NCBI RefSeq assembly: GCF_001428255.1
Contig: NZ_LMRW01000023.1
Span: 310,309-374,308 of the forward strand
Length of the DNA stretch: 64,000 bases
Direction: 5' to 3'
Origin: Agromyces sp. Soil535
Lineage (GTDB): Bacteria > Actinomycetota > Actinomycetes > Actinomycetales > Microbacteriaceae
The number at the start of each line of letters is the position of its first letter. Position 1 is the stretch's first letter. Made by a program: the position numbers and the translations under genes. Below are positions 1 through 9,714 of this stretch, one piece after another. The notes below the pieces were generated by a model. It worked only from the letters and a program-made list of their open reading frames with translations. It ran no database searches and was not told the origin of the DNA.

Positions 1-2400
1 CGCCCGCGTCGCGGATGCCGCGGAGCCCGACTCGGCGGGCACTGGCTCGCCCCCCGTGCGCTCGGCCGCGTCACCACGCGGCTCGGATGGCTCAGCGGGA
101 CCCTGCTCCTGCGTCACGCGGCGGTGACGTCCGCGCCGGCGACCACCGGCGGCAGCCTGCGGCTCGACGGCCGGCGCGGTCGAGCCCGCCGCGTCCGCGG
201 GAGCACCCGCCTCGGCGGGGGCCGGCTCCGTCGCGGCCTCGGGCGCGGCATCCGTCTCGGCCGGCTTGTGCTCGGGGTGCGGGATCGTCGACGCGGCGAT
301 CTGCGCCAGGGCGTGCTTGACGTCCTCGGTGATCGCGTGGGTGCCGGTGTGCGCCTTCGGGTCCGACGGTGCCTGGGCCTGCTGGCTGCCACCGCGCCCT
401 CGGCCACGGCCGCGCTCAACCTGCTGCGGCACGCGGTGCTTCACGATCGGGTCGTGATGCACGATGATGCCGCGGCCGGCGCAGACCTCGCACGGCTCGC
501 TGAACGACTCGAGGAGGCCCAGGCCGAGCTTCTTGCGGGTCATCTGCACGAGGCCGAGCGAGGTGACCTCGGCGACCTGGTGCTTGGTGCGATCACGTGA
601 GAGGCACTCGACGAGGCGGCGCAGCACGAGGTCGCGGTTGGACTCGAGCACCATGTCGATGAAGTCGACGACGATGATGCCGCCGATGTCGCGGAGCCGG
701 AGCTGCCGCACGATCTCCTCGGCCGCTTCGAGGTTGTTCTTGGTGACGGTCTCCTCGAGGTTGCCGCCGGATCCGACGAACTTCCCGGTGTTCACATCGA
801 CGACCGTCATGGCCTCGGTGCGGTCGATGATGAGCGAACCGCCCGACGGCAGCCAGACCTTGCGGTCGAGCGCCTTCTCGATCTGCTCGGTGATGCGGAA
901 CTCGTCGAATGCGTCACGCTCGCCCATGTAGGCCTCGACGCGCTCGAGGAGGTCGGGCGCGACGGCGCGGAGGTACCGCTCGATGGTCTCGCGGGCCTCG
1001 TCGCCCGAGATGATCATCTTCTGGAAGTCCTCGTTGAAGACGTCGCGGACGATCTTGATGAGCAGGTCGGGCTCGGAATGCAGGAGCGCCGGCGCCTGCA
1101 CCTTCTCGAGCTGGGTCGAGATGTCGGCCCACTGCGCGATCAGGCGGTTCACGTCGAGGGTGAGCTGCTCCTCGGTGGCGCCCTCGGCCGCGGTGCGCAC
1201 GATGACGCCGACGTCATCGGGGAGCACCTCCTTCAGGATCTTCTTCAGGCGCGCACGCTCGGTGTCGGGGAGCTTCCGGCTGATGCCGTTCATCGAGCCG
1301 TTCGGCACGTACACGAGGTAGCGGCCGGGCAGCGAGACCTGGCTCGTGAGGCGGGCGCCCTTGTGGCCGACCGGATCCTTCGTGACCTGGACGAGCACGC
1401 GGTCGCCGGGCTTCAGGGCGAGCTCGATGCGGCGCGGCTGGTTCTTCTCGCCGTTCTCGGCGGCGGCGTCCCAGTCGACCTCGCCCGAGTACAGCACGGC
1501 GTTGCGACCGCGGCCGATGTCGACGAAGGCGGCCTCCATGCTCGGCAGTACGTTCTGCACCCGGCCCAGGTAGACGTTGCCGATGAGCGACGCGTCCTGG
1601 TTGCGGGCGACGTAGTGCTCGACGAGCACGCCGTCCTCCAGCACGCCGATCTGGATCCGCCCGCCCTTGGCGCGCACCACCATCTGCCGGTCGACCGACT
1701 CACGGCGGGCGAGGAATTCGGCCTCGGTGATCACCGCACGCCGGCGGCCGGCGTCGCGGCCGTCGCGTCGGCGCTGCTTCTTCGCCTCGAGCCGGGTGGA
1801 GCCCTTCACCTTCTGAGGCTCCGTGATGAGCTCGGGCTCGCGGGGCTTGCGCACCTTGACCACGGTGTTCGCGGGCTCTTCGCCGGTGGCGCGACCCTCC
1901 TCGCCGCTACGGCGGCGTGTGCGTCGGCGCACGCTCGACGACTCCTCGTCCGTGGGGGCGCCGGGGTGCTCGCCGCGCTCGGGGCGCTCGCCGCGCTCGG
2001 CGCGCTCGACGGGCACGAGCGCCGGGGGCGCATGGAAGATGAGCGAAGTGGTGGTCAGCGTCGCGGGGATGGGCGACACGGGGGCCGGCTCGGCGGCAGG
2101 CGCGTCGACCGCGCTCTCTGCAGCGTCGGCGGCGTTCGCGGATGCCGCGGTGCCGACCTCTTCCGACACCGCGCCGGCTGCGCCATCGGTCCTGCCCTCT
2201 GGCTCGACCGTTGACGCCTCGACCGTGTTCGCCTCGTCGGCGACGGTTGCCTCGACCGGCAGTTCGCCGGTCAGCGGCGCGCGATCCTCGCCGGTGCGAC
2301 CACGACCGGTTCGCCGCGCACCGAACAGGCCGCCGCGACGCTTCGGTGTGCTGGTGCCGGAATCTGGTTCGTTCGTGTGGTTCTCGTTGCCTTCCACCAT
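1..2400 (-). CDS. rne: Ribonuclease E/G family protein, 5' part (runs off the left edge)
   Basis: Endoribonuclease for mRNA decay and rRNA/tRNA processing. The frame is open for 800 codons from the ATG at 2398-2400 to the window edge, so the C-terminus is missing. Residues 1-200 are a low-complexity Ala/Glu/Pro/Arg extension typical of actinobacterial RNase E. An S1-like RNA-binding region follows at about 250-340 (includes NVYLGRVQNVLPSMEAAFVD). The catalytic aspartates are seen in VVDVNTG near residue 530 and in VVDFIDM near 570. A Zn-link motif CEVCAGRG lies near 635. After that the protein returns to acidic/basic low complexity that probably scaffolds other decay enzymes. Divergent from the VKOR gene. 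Family assignment is firm; E versus G naming is conventional. Confidence 0.93.
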   Translation of the reverse strand, partial: MVEGNENHTNEPDSGTSTPKRRGGLFGARRTGRGRTGEDRAPLTGELPVEATVADEANTVEASTVEPEGRTDGAAGAVSEEVGTAASANAADAAESAVDAPAAEPAPVSPIPATLTTTSLIFHAPPALVPVERAERGERPERGEHPGAPTDEESSSVRRRTRRRSGEEGRATGEEPANTVVKVRKPREPELITEPQKVKGSTRLEAKKQRRRDGRDAGRRRAVITEAEFLARRESVDRQMVVRAKGGRIQIGVLEDGVLVEHYVARNQDASLIGNVYLGRVQNVLPSMEAAFVDIGRGRNAVLYSGEVDWDAAAENGEKNQPRRIELALKPGDRVLVQVTKDPVGHKGARLTSQVSLPGRYLVYVPNGSMNGISRKLPDTERARLKKILKEVLPDDVGVIVRTAAEGATEEQLTLDVNRLIAQWADISTQLEKVQAPALLHSEPDLLIKIVRDVFNEDFQKMIISGDEARETIERYLRAVAPDLLERVEAYMGERDAFDEFRITEQIEKALDRKVWLPSGGSLIIDRTEAMTVVDVNTGKFVGSGGNLEETVTKNNLEAAEEIVRQLRLRDIGGIIVVDFIDMVLESNRDLVLRRLVECLSRDRTKHQVAEVTSLGLVQMTRKKLGLGLLESFSEPCEVCAGRGIIVHHDPIVKHRVPQQVERGRGRGRGGSQQAQAPSDPKAHTGTHAITEDVKHALAQIAASTIPHPEHKPAETDAAPEAATEPAPAEAGAPADAAGSTAPAVEPQAAAGGRRRGRHRRVTQEQGPAEPSEPRGDAAERTGGEPVPAESGSAASATRA

Positions 2401-2677
2401 CTCTGGTGCACTCCTACGACGGTGTGGATGGCCGCGCCATCCGCTCCGTACTCGTCTCGAGCAGTCCAGCGCCGTGCGCCGAACCGCCAATCCTTCACTG
2501 CTGCGACCGGCAGGATGCCTGTGTCGCCACGTCTCGCGGTGCGTCTCGACCGCTCACTCGGATGCGGTGCATCCTCAAAGCCTTCATTGGCGTCGCGCCG
2601 GGCGCGGCCCGGACGACTGCTTCGATTATCGCACGCTCTCACAGGGTGGTGTGGAAACGGCATGCCACAATACGAAC
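2401..2677. promoter_or_regulatory. Divergent intergenic region, rne leader and VKOR promoter
   Basis: There is no credible gene in these 277 bases. On the minus strand a GATAAT hexamer (2625-2630) could be the rne -10, which would give rne an mRNA leader of about 220 nt. On the plus strand CACAAT (2666-2671) lies 6 nt before the VKOR ATG, a leaderless-type spacing with one mismatch to TANNNT. Neither has a convincing -35. These are candidate sites only. Confidence 0.35.
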
Positions 2678-3304
2678 ATGCCGGACTCCTCCCCACGGTC
2701 CCGACCCGTCGCCCTCGCCGTATTCCTCATCATCGCCGGTGCCCTCGGGCTGCTGGCGGCCTGGGAATTGTCGGTCGAGAAGGTGCTCGTGCTGGCGGAT
2801 CCCGAGCACGTGCCCGCCTGCAACGTCGGGGTGCTCGTCGGCTGCGGCGTGAACCTGGAGTCGTGGCAGGGATCGGTGTTCGGCTTCCCGAACCCGTTCA
2901 TCGGCTTGATGGCGTGGCCGGTGGTCATCACGATCGGCGTGGCGATCCTCGCCGGCGCGCACTTCTCGCGCTGGTTCTGGATCGGCTTCAACGTGGGCGT
3001 CGCCGGAGCCCTCGTCTTCGTCGGCTGGCTCATCGCCCAGAGCATCTACGCGCTCGACGTGCTGTGCCCGTGGTGCATGCTCACCTGGGCGGTGACCATC
3101 CCCACGTTCTGGACCGTGACGCTGCACAACCTGCGCACGGGTCATATTCCCGCATCGGCACGCATCCGCCGCTTGGCGGCCGAGTGGGTCAAGTGGATCC
3201 CGCTCATCACGGTCGTCTGCTATGCCATCGTCATCCTGCTCGCGCAGGCGCACATGAACGCCATTCCGCGCGTCATGGTCGACCTGCAGAACCTCTTCCG
3301 CTGA
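2678..3304 (+). CDS. Vitamin K epoxide reductase (VKOR) family membrane protein
   Basis: A predicted 208-residue inner-membrane thiol oxidoreductase. Bacterial VKOR homologues reoxidise DsbA-like proteins and pass electrons to quinones. The active-site motif CPWC is at 130-133 and the loop cysteine pair is at C48 and C56, the four-cysteine arrangement of the family. Hydrophobic segments lie at about 10-32, 72-93, 100-123, 133-150 and 173-191, fitting a four- to five-helix bundle. The ATG at 2678 was chosen because it begins just before the first helix. No Shine-Dalgarno is visible, but CACAAT sits 6 nt upstream, suggesting a leaderless transcript. No DsbA partner lies nearby. It is convergent with ndk across a perfect hairpin. 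Confidence 0.9.
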   Translation: MPDSSPRSRPVALAVFLIIAGALGLLAAWELSVEKVLVLADPEHVPACNVGVLVGCGVNLESWQGSVFGFPNPFIGLMAWPVVITIGVAILAGAHFSRWFWIGFNVGVAGALVFVGWLIAQSIYALDVLCPWCMLTWAVTIPTFWTVTLHNLRTGHIPASARIRRLAAEWVKWIPLITVVCYAIVILLAQAHMNAIPRVMVDLQNLFR

Positions 3305-3328
3305 GCGGTCCGACGCCGCACCGGGATC

Positions 3329-3361
3329 GCCGCGTCGACCGGGCGACCCGGTCGACGCGGC
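3329..3361. terminator. Bidirectional hairpin between VKOR and ndk
   Basis: A perfect 15-bp inverted repeat (3329-3343 with 3347-3361) with a 3-nt loop sits midway between two convergent genes. There is no U-run on either side, as is common for actinobacterial terminators. Placement makes a shared terminator the natural reading. Confidence 0.7.
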
Positions 3362-3367
3362 ATCCGA

Positions 3368-3790
3368 TCAGGCGAACCAGAGGTCGAGCTCGCGCTCGGC
3401 CGACTCGACCGAGTCGGAGCCGTGCACGAGGTTCTGCTGCACCTTGAGTCCCCAGTCGCGACCGAAGTCGCCCCGGATCGTGCCGGGCGCCGCAATGGTC
3501 GGGTCGGTGGTGCCCGCGAGCACCCGGAGGCCCTCGATCACGCGGTTGCCGGCGACGCGCATCACGACCACCGGGCCCGACTGCATGAACTCGATGAGCG
3601 GCTCGTAGAACGGCTTGCCCTCGTGCTCGGCGTAGTGCTTCGCCAGGATCTCGCGGTCGGCCTGCACCATGCGGATGTCGATGAGGGAGTAGCCCTTCGC
3701 CTCGATGCGGCGGAGGATCTCGCCCGTGAGGTTGCGGGCGACGCCGTCGGGCTTCACGAGCACCAGGGTCTCCTCGATGGCGGTGGTCAT
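3368..3790 (-). CDS. ndk: Nucleoside-diphosphate kinase
   Basis: Transfers the gamma-phosphate of ATP to other NDPs through a phospho-histidine. The 140-residue length is standard. The N-terminal ETLVLVKPDGV and the active-site motif NLVHGSD, with catalytic H123, are present, as is the nucleotide-binding FYEPLIEFMQSGPVV stretch at 61-75. It starts with an ATG that overlaps the stop of the upstream DUF4233 gene by four bases (ATGA), so it is the last gene of the ileS-folC-DUF4233-ndk operon. It ends just before the shared hairpin at 3329-3361. Confidence 0.98.
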   Translation of the reverse strand: MTTAIEETLVLVKPDGVARNLTGEILRRIEAKGYSLIDIRMVQADREILAKHYAEHEGKPFYEPLIEFMQSGPVVVMRVAGNRVIEGLRVLAGTTDPTIAAPGTIRGDFGRDWGLKVQQNLVHGSDSVESAERELDLWFA

Positions 3791-4200
3791 TCCTGTTCCT
3801 TCCCCGGATCGGCGTGCGCCGTCCTCTCTCGGTCGATTCGTGCGCCGGCGACCATGCAGTACCACCACATGCCGCCGAAGAGCGCGCCGACGAAGAACAT
3901 CGCCGGGTTGAGGAACCCCGACGCGAGGATGAGCGCCTGCAGCACCCAGCCCAGCACGAAGCCCCACGGGTACCTGAGCAGTCCGATCGTCGCGATGAGG
4001 CCGACGATGAGCGCGCCGCCCGCCGCGAGCGCCACCCACGGCGGCAGGCCCAAGAAGCCGCCCTCGGTGGGCGCGAGGCCCCAGATCACGAGCGCGGCGA
4101 GGAACACGACGATGATCTCGAAGGCGAGCACGATCGAGCCGAGGGTCTGCCTCGCTGACCTCGGTGCGGGTGCCGGCGTCGGCGTGGCGGCGTCGTTCAT
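3787..4200 (-). CDS. DUF4233 domain-containing membrane protein
   Basis: A 137-residue small integral membrane protein of unknown function. After an Ala/Pro/Thr-rich N-terminus of about 17 residues there are four hydrophobic segments, near 22-42, 53-71, 76-93 and 97-115, and then a charged tail. Proteins annotated DUF4233 are known from actinobacteria next to folC and ndk, the arrangement seen here: its ATG overlaps the folC stop by four bases and its own stop overlaps the ndk start. Coupling to folate or nucleotide metabolism is suggested only by this position. No catalytic motif is visible. Confidence 0.85.
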   Translation of the reverse strand: MNDAATPTPAPAPRSARQTLGSIVLAFEIIVVFLAALVIWGLAPTEGGFLGLPPWVALAAGGALIVGLIATIGLLRYPWGFVLGWVLQALILASGFLNPAMFFVGALFGGMWWYCMVAGARIDRERTAHADPGKEQE

Positions 4201-5573
4201 TCCCGACCCCAGCCCCGGTCGGCGGCGATCGCCATGGCCTCCCCGACGAGGGCGATCGATCCGGTGACCACCACGGCGCGCTTCGGGGCCTCGGCGGCCC
4301 AGGCTCGTGCCTCGTCGAGGGCGTCGTCGAGCCGTTCAGCGGATTGCACGCGGTCGGCCCCGATGCGCGACGCGATGGCGGCCGCGAGGTCCGACACGTC
4401 GCGGGCACGCTCGGAGTCGGGCCTCGTCACGAGCAACGCGGCTCCCGTGCGGGCGAGCACGGCGGCGATGCCCTCGGCGTCCTTGTCGGCGAGCACGCCG
4501 AAGACGAACACGACCTCATCGAAGTCGAAGTACTCGTCGAGTGCGGCGACGAGCGACTCGGCGCCATGCGGGTTGTGCGCGGCATCGACGATCACCGTCG
4601 GATCGCTCGCGATCGGGTGCAGGCGCCCGGGCGAGGACGTGGCCGCGAGGCCGTCGTGGACGACCTGGTCGGCGAGGCGCACTGCTCCACCGCCGATGAA
4701 CGCTTCCACCGCGGCGATCGCCACGGCGGCATTCTCTGCCTGGTGCCGCCCGAACAGGGGAAGCGCGATGTCGCGGTACTCCCCCGCGAGGCCCCGGACC
4801 GAGACGAGCTGCCCGCCCACGGCCACGCGGGACTCGAGCACGTCGAACGCGTCGCCCTCAACCGCGAGCGACGACTCGGTGAGCTCGGCGGCCTCCTCGA
4901 GCACCGCGAGCGCGGCGTCGGCCTGCCGGGCCGTGACGACGGATGCCGCGGGCTTGATGATTCCCGACTTGGTGCGGGCGATCTCGGTGACGGTCTGGCC
5001 GAGTCGCGACTGGTGGTCGAGGTCGATCGGGGTGAACACGGCGACCTGCCCGTCGGCGACATTGGTGGAGTCCCACTCTCCTCCCATGCCGACCTCGAGC
5101 ACCACGACGTCGACGGGTGCGTCGGCGAAGCAGGCGAACGCGAGCACCGTGAGCGCTTCGAAGAACGTGAGCGCCTCGTCCCCCGCGCCCTCGAGCTCTG
5201 CGTCGACGATCCCGACGAAGGGCAGGATCTCCTCCCAATTGCGGGCGACCGCCTCGTCGGAGATCGGCTCGCCGTCGATGCGGATGCGCTCGGTGAACCG
5301 CTCCAGGTGCGGGCTGGTGAGCAGGCCCGTGCGCAGGCCGGACGCGCGCAGCAGGCCCTCGATCATGCGGCTCGTGGAGGTCTTGCCGTTGGTGCCCGTG
5401 ACGTGGATGACGGGCGCGGCGCGATGCGGGTCGCCGAGGAGCTCGACGGCGCGGCGCGTGGGCGCGAGTCGAGGGCGAGGGGATCCCTCGCCGATCCGCG
5501 CGAGCAGGGCCGCGTACACGGCATCGGCCGCGTCGCGCGCCTCCATCGCTTCGAAGTCGTCGCCGTCGGTCAC
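4197..5573 (-). CDS. folC: Bifunctional dihydrofolate synthase / folylpolyglutamate synthase
   Basis: Mur-ligase-family enzyme that adds glutamate to dihydropteroate or to folates with ATP in the cytoplasm. The length is 458 residues. The P-loop VTGTNGKTS lies at 58-66, the GGEWDSTN motif follows in the central domain, and the Mur-ligase C-terminal motif DAAHNPHG is present. The GTG at 5571-5573 was chosen because it overlaps the ileS stop as GTGA. The same reading frame stays open far upstream, antisense-like inside ileS, but nothing there resembles FolC. Translation is probably coupled to ileS and its T-box. Confidence 0.96.
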   Translation of the reverse strand: MTDGDDFEAMEARDAADAVYAALLARIGEGSPRPRLAPTRRAVELLGDPHRAAPVIHVTGTNGKTSTSRMIEGLLRASGLRTGLLTSPHLERFTERIRIDGEPISDEAVARNWEEILPFVGIVDAELEGAGDEALTFFEALTVLAFACFADAPVDVVVLEVGMGGEWDSTNVADGQVAVFTPIDLDHQSRLGQTVTEIARTKSGIIKPAASVVTARQADAALAVLEEAAELTESSLAVEGDAFDVLESRVAVGGQLVSVRGLAGEYRDIALPLFGRHQAENAAVAIAAVEAFIGGGAVRLADQVVHDGLAATSSPGRLHPIASDPTVIVDAAHNPHGAESLVAALDEYFDFDEVVFVFGVLADKDAEGIAAVLARTGAALLVTRPDSERARDVSDLAAAIASRIGADRVQSAERLDDALDEARAWAAEAPKRAVVVTGSIALVGEAMAIAADRGWGRE

Positions 5574-8500
5574 AGCTTCTCCAGGTCCACGAGGAGCGAC
5601 GATCCGTCGCCGACCGGGCGCGCCGCGGCGGCGCCCGACACGTCGACGGACGTCTCGATGTCGAGCTCGACCGCCAGGGTCTCGCGCGCGATGAGGTCGC
5701 GGTGCGCCGACGCGGCCGTCGCGCCGCCGTCGTCGAGCATGAGGCCGAGCCGGATGCGGTCGCCGACCTCGAGGCCGGCCGCCTTCCGCGCCTCCTGCAC
5801 GGCCCGTACGACGTCGCGCGCGAGGCCCTCGGCCTCCAGCTCGGGCGTCGTGGCGGTGTCGAGGATCACGAAGCCGCCGTCGGAGAGCAGCGCGAGCGCG
5901 CCCTCGCCGTCGCCCGATCCGCCCGCCTCGAGCACGAGGTCGTACTCCCCCGGCTCGAGCGCGATGCCGCCCGCGACGACCGTGTCGCCGTCGAGCGACC
6001 AGTCGCCGGCCCGCGCCGCCTGGATGGCCTGCTGCACGGTCCTGCCGAGGCGCGGACCCGCAGCACGCGCGTTCACGCTGAGGCGCTTCGTGACGCCGTA
6101 CGCCGCCGCGCTCGACCCGTCGAGCGTCACGAGGTCGACGGACTTCACGTTGAGCTCGTCGCTGAGGATCCCCTCGAACGGCGCGAGCGCCGCGGCATCC
6201 GCGGTGACGACCGTGAGGTTCGCAAGCGGCAGCCGCACGCGGCGGCCGGCCTGCTTGCGGAGCGCGAGCGCCGCGCCGCTGATCTCGCGCACGGAGTCCA
6301 TGGCGGCGACGAGGGCGTCGTCGGCGGGGAACTCCTCGGCGTCGGGCCAGTCGGCCAGGTGCACGCTGCGGCCTCCCGTGAGCCCGCGCCAGACCCTCTC
6401 CGTCACGAGCGGGAGGAGCGGCGCTGCGAGGCGCGAGTACGTCTCGAGTGCGGTGAACAGCGTGTCGAACGCCTCGGTGCCCGAGCCGTCGTCGCCCACG
6501 CCGGCCCAGAACCGGTCGCGCGAGCGCCGCACGTACCAATTGGTGAGCACGTCGGCGAAGTCGCGGAGCTTCTGGGCGGCGAGCGGCGAATCGAAGTCCT
6601 CGAGGTCGGCGGTGACCGCGACCACGAGGTCGCGGAGCTTCGCGAGCAGGTACCGGTCGAGCACGTCGTCCGAGTCGGTTCGGCGGGATGCCTCGTAGCC
6701 GCCTTCGCGCGCGGTGTTGGCGTAGAGCGAGAAGAAGTACCAGGTGCTCCAGAGCGGCAGCATCACCTGCCGCACGCCCTCGCGGATGCCCTCCTCGGTG
6801 ACGATGAGGTTGCCACCGCGCAGCACCGAGCTCGACATCAGGAACCAGCGCATGGCATCGGCGCCGTCGCGGTCGAACACCTCGGTGACATCCGGGTAGT
6901 TGCGCAGCGACTTCGACATCTTCTGGCCGTCGCTGCCGAGCACGATGCCGTGGCTCACGACGTTCTCGAAGGCGGGTCGATCGAACAGCGCCGTCGACAG
7001 CACGTGCAGCGTGTAGAACCATCCGCGCGTCTGGCCGATGTACTCGACGATGTAGTCGGCGGGGTGGTGCGTGTCGAACCACTCCTGGTTCTCGAACGGG
7101 TAGTGCACCTGTGCGAACGGCATCGAGCCCGAGTCGAACCAGACGTCGAGCACGTCGGGGATGCGGCGCATGGTGGCCCCGCCGGTGGGGTCGTCGGGGT
7201 TCGGTCGGGTGAGCTCGTCGATGTAGGGCCGGTGCAGGTCGGGCTCCCCCGCGGCGTTCAGCGGGAGACGCCCGAAGTCGCGCTCGAGCTCCTCGAGCGA
7301 GCCGTACACGTCGACGCGCGGGTACTCGGGGTCGTCGCTCCTCCACACCGGGATGGGCGAGCCCCAGTAGCGGTTGCGGCTGATCGACCAGTCCCGTGCG
7401 CCCGCGACCCACTTGCCGAACTGGCCGTCCTTCACGTTGTCGGGGACCCAGTTGATCTCCTGGTTCAGTTCGCCCATCCGGTCGCGGAACTCGGGCACGC
7501 GGACGAACCAGCTGGAGACCGCCTTGTAGATGAGCGGGTTCCGGCATCGCCAGCAGTGCGGATACGAGTGCTCGTAGCTCGCCTGGCGGAGGAGGCGGCC
7601 CTCGGCCTTCAGGAGCTGGGTGAGCGGCTTGTTCGCCTCGCTCCAGAGCAGGCCCGCGACATCCGTGACGGCCGGCAGGAACCGGCCCCCGTCGTCGAGC
7701 GAGATGATCACGGGGATGCCGGCCGCCTCGCCGATCTTCTGGTCCTCCTCGCCGTACGCGGGCGCCTGGTGCACGATGCCCGTGCCGTCGTCGGTGGTGA
7801 CGTAGTCGGCGACGAGGATCTGCCAGGCGTTCTGGACGCCGTAGTGCTCGACGTCGGCGTAGTAGTCGAAGAGCCGGTCGTAGGTGACGCCGTCGAGCTC
7901 GGCACCGCGCACCGTGCGCGAGACCGCGGCGCGGGCGTCGTCGGCGGAGTCGTAGCCGAGCTCCCTGGCGTAGTTCCCGACGAGGTCGCGGGCGATGAGG
8001 TACTCGGCGCCGAGCACCTCGGTGTCCGTGCTTCCAACGTGCTCGCGGTTGACGGTCGCGTCGGGCGTGCCGTTCGGCCCGGCGGGCACGACGGCGTACT
8101 CGATGTCGGGGCCGACCGCGAGGGCGAAGTTCGTGGGCAGGGTCCACGGCGTGGTGGTCCACGCGAGGGCGCGCACCGCGGTGAGCCCGAGCGACTCGGC
8201 CTTCGCACCCGTGAGCGGGAAGGTCACGGTGACGGACTGGTCCTGCACCATCTTGTAGACGTCGTCGTCCATGCGCAGCTCGTGGTTCGACAATGGCGTC
8301 TGGTCGCGCCAGCAGTACGGCAGCACGCGGTAGCCCTCGTAGGCGAGGCCTTTGTCGTGCAGCGTCTTGAAGGCCCAGATCACCGACTCCATGAAGGTGA
8401 GGTCGAGCGTCTTGTAGTCGTCCTCGAAGTCGACCCAGCGCGCCTGGCGGGTGACGTAGGCCTGCCACTCCTCGGTGTAGCGGAGTACGGCGTCGCGTGC

Positions 8501-8875
8501 GGCCTGGTTGAAGGCCGCGATGCCCATCTCCTCGATCTCGCTCTTGTCGGTGATGCCGAGTTGGCGCTCTGCCTCGAGCTCGGCGGGCAGACCGTGTGTG
8601 TCCCAGCCGAACCGGCGGTGCACCTGGTGCCCGCGCATGGTCTGGAAGCGGGGGAACACGTCTTTCGCGTAGCCCGTCAGGAGGTGCCCGTAGTGCGGGA
8701 GCCCGTTCGCAAAGGGCGGCCCGTCGTAGAACACCCACTCCCGTGCGCCCTCGCGCTGATCGATCGAGGCCTGGAAGGTGCCGTCCTGCTTCCAGAACGC
8801 GAGGACCTCCCGCTCGATGGCGGGGAAGTCGGGTGAGGGTGCGACGCCGTGGTCGTCTGGGGTACGGGGGTACAC
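5570..8875 (-). CDS. ileS: Isoleucyl-tRNA synthetase, type-2-like
   Basis: Class I aminoacyl-tRNA synthetase charging tRNA-Ile. It has 1101 residues from a GTG at 8873-8875 preceded by AAGGAG at good spacing. An in-frame ATG upstream (8957-8959) would place the T-box inside the protein and is rejected. The HIGH-type motif is HYGH at 61-64, followed by [10 protein letters not shown], and KMSKS is near 651-655. The HYGHLLTG form and the long C-terminal region resemble the type-2 (eukaryote-like) IleRS group, which is often insensitive to mupirocin; that last point is inference. It is the first gene of the operon with folC, DUF4233 and ndk, under T-box control. Confidence 0.96.
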   Translation of the reverse strand: MYPRTPDDHGVAPSPDFPAIEREVLAFWKQDGTFQASIDQREGAREWVFYDGPPFANGLPHYGHLLTGYAKDVFPRFQTMRGHQVHRRFGWDTHGLPAELEAERQLGITDKSEIEEMGIAAFNQAARDAVLRYTEEWQAYVTRQARWVDFEDDYKTLDLTFMESVIWAFKTLHDKGLAYEGYRVLPYCWRDQTPLSNHELRMDDDVYKMVQDQSVTVTFPLTGAKAESLGLTAVRALAWTTTPWTLPTNFALAVGPDIEYAVVPAGPNGTPDATVNREHVGSTDTEVLGAEYLIARDLVGNYARELGYDSADDARAAVSRTVRGAELDGVTYDRLFDYYADVEHYGVQNAWQILVADYVTTDDGTGIVHQAPAYGEEDQKIGEAAGIPVIISLDDGGRFLPAVTDVAGLLWSEANKPLTQLLKAEGRLLRQASYEHSYPHCWRCRNPLIYKAVSSWFVRVPEFRDRMGELNQEINWVPDNVKDGQFGKWVAGARDWSISRNRYWGSPIPVWRSDDPEYPRVDVYGSLEELERDFGRLPLNAAGEPDLHRPYIDELTRPNPDDPTGGATMRRIPDVLDVWFDSGSMPFAQVHYPFENQEWFDTHHPADYIVEYIGQTRGWFYTLHVLSTALFDRPAFENVVSHGIVLGSDGQKMSKSLRNYPDVTEVFDRDGADAMRWFLMSSSVLRGGNLIVTEEGIREGVRQVMLPLWSTWYFFSLYANTAREGGYEASRRTDSDDVLDRYLLAKLRDLVVAVTADLEDFDSPLAAQKLRDFADVLTNWYVRRSRDRFWAGVGDDGSGTEAFDTLFTALETYSRLAAPLLPLVTERVWRGLTGGRSVHLADWPDAEEFPADDALVAAMDSVREISGAALALRKQAGRRVRLPLANLTVVTADAAALAPFEGILSDELNVKSVDLVTLDGSSAAAYGVTKRLSVNARAAGPRLGRTVQQAIQAARAGDWSLDGDTVVAGGIALEPGEYDLVLEAGGSGDGEGALALLSDGGFVILDTATTPELEAEGLARDVVRAVQEARKAAGLEVGDRIRLGLMLDDGGATAASAHRDLIARETLAVELDIETSVDVSGAAAARPVGDGSSLLVDLEKL

Positions 8876-9096
8876 GCTCGCTCCTTGCGGGGACGGATGC
8901 TCTCGCGAGGACGCCGGCCGCTCGATCGAGCGCCGCCGCGGTACCACCTCGCTTGCCACGACATCCGCGGATGCCGAGGCCCCTCGTTCCGGCTGTGACG
9001 GGCCGCCCGTTCGGTTCTAGTGACGAGCGGATGCCACGCGGCATCCGTTCGCGTTCTTCCGAAGACTCCCCGGTGATGGCCGGATCGACGTCGTTG
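8876..9096 (-). promoter_or_regulatory. ileS T-box riboswitch leader (isoleucine)
   Basis: This leader senses uncharged tRNA-Ile. On the minus strand the conserved T-box core GAGGTGGTACCGCGG (8936-8950) carries the TGGT bulge that pairs with the tRNA ACCA end. The specifier codon ATC is at 9075-9077, directly before CCGGGGAGTCTTCGGAAGAA, the signature of the very short actinobacterial ileS stem I. A perfect hairpin (CGGATGCC with GGCATCCG, 9031-9050 region) lies between the two. The ribosome binding site AAGGAG is at the 3' end and there is no U-rich terminator, so translational control is the likely mode. Confidence 0.93.
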
Positions 9097-9102
9097 TGTT
9101 CA

Positions 9103-9108
9103 AGACTA
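9103..9108 (-). promoter_or_regulatory. Candidate -10 of the ileS T-box transcript
   Basis: TAGTCT on the minus strand matches TANNNT and would start transcription near 9096, just upstream of stem I. Its first three bases are also the TAG stop codon of the gntR gene. The matching -35 would lie inside gntR and is not convincing. Confidence 0.5.
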
Positions 9109-9513
9109 CCGTGTCGGCGCGGTGCGGAGCACGCCGGGCGCTGACGGCGTCCAGCGGTAGGCCTCGCTGATGAGCGCGAGCAGCGCGCTCTCGGGGAGGT
9201 CGTGCAGCTTCGCCTCGTCGACGAGGTCGTGGATGGCGCCCGCAAGGGCGGCGTGGCCGCCGATGCGCACCGCGACCACGGCTCCGCGGCCCCGGTGCAG
9301 CTCGATCAGTCCCTCGTCGCGGAGCACGCGGTAGGCGCGCAGCACGGTGTGCATGTTCACCCCGAGCGAGTCGGCGAGGTCGCGCGCGGCCGGCAGACGC
9401 TCGCCGCCGATGACGCGGCCGTCGATGATGGCGGCCCGCACGGAAGCGGCGAGCTGGTCGAAGATCGGTGTCGCGCGGGTCGGATCGAGACGGATCAGCA
9501 CAGCCTTGATCAT
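9106..9513 (-). CDS. GntR family transcriptional regulator (YtrA-like, short)
   Basis: A 135-residue DNA-binding regulator. Residues 10-78 form the GntR winged helix (includes ERLPAARDLADSLGVNMHTV). The remaining 55 residues are too short for a FadR/HutC effector domain, which points to the YtrA subfamily. YtrA proteins usually control adjacent transporters, often ABC systems. The ATG at 9511-9513 begins at the usual family start; a GTG at codon 5 is possible. It is divergent from the MHS transporter at 9715, and a palindrome at 9534-9546 in the shared region is a candidate operator. The ligand is unknown. Confidence 0.88.
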   Translation of the reverse strand: MIKAVLIRLDPTRATPIFDQLAASVRAAIIDGRVIGGERLPAARDLADSLGVNMHTVLRAYRVLRDEGLIELHRGRGAVVAVRIGGHAALAGAIHDLVDEAKLHDLPESALLALISEAYRWTPSAPGVLRTAPTR

Positions 9514-9533
9514 ATTGTGCTATCTGAAGTCGA

Positions 9534-9546
9534 ACAAGTAGCTTGT
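9534..9546. promoter_or_regulatory. Palindrome, candidate GntR operator
   Basis: ACAAG-TAG-CTTGT is a perfect 5+3+5 inverted repeat 21 bases upstream of the gntR start codon. A looser pair AGCACA...TGTGCT spans the gntR start (about 9497-9522). Its position fits autoregulation and control of the divergent transporter. Binding is inferred. Confidence 0.4.
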
Positions 9547-9714
9547 CCCGCCTTCGGCCCGCTGCCAAGATGAGTGCGAGCCGCGTCGTCGGGGCGCCCC
9601 CGCTCCCCCGAACGCCCCGTCGGCCCGGTGCTCCACCTACCGCACCCGGCCGGGCGACACCGGCACCGGCCGGTTCGTCGGGCTCATCGCGAATCGACCA
9701 ACAAGGACTCCTCC

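Noticed and set aside
4164..6698. Long open frame on the plus strand opposite folC and ileS (about 840 codons)
   Set aside because: It is antisense to two clearly conserved genes, Ser/Arg/Pro-rich, and has no motif. Such frames are a by-product of about 70 percent GC.
5702..8836. Plus-strand frame of over 1000 codons opposite ileS
   Set aside because: Composition is the mirror of ileS codons (Val/Arg/Glu/His-rich) with no recognisable domain.
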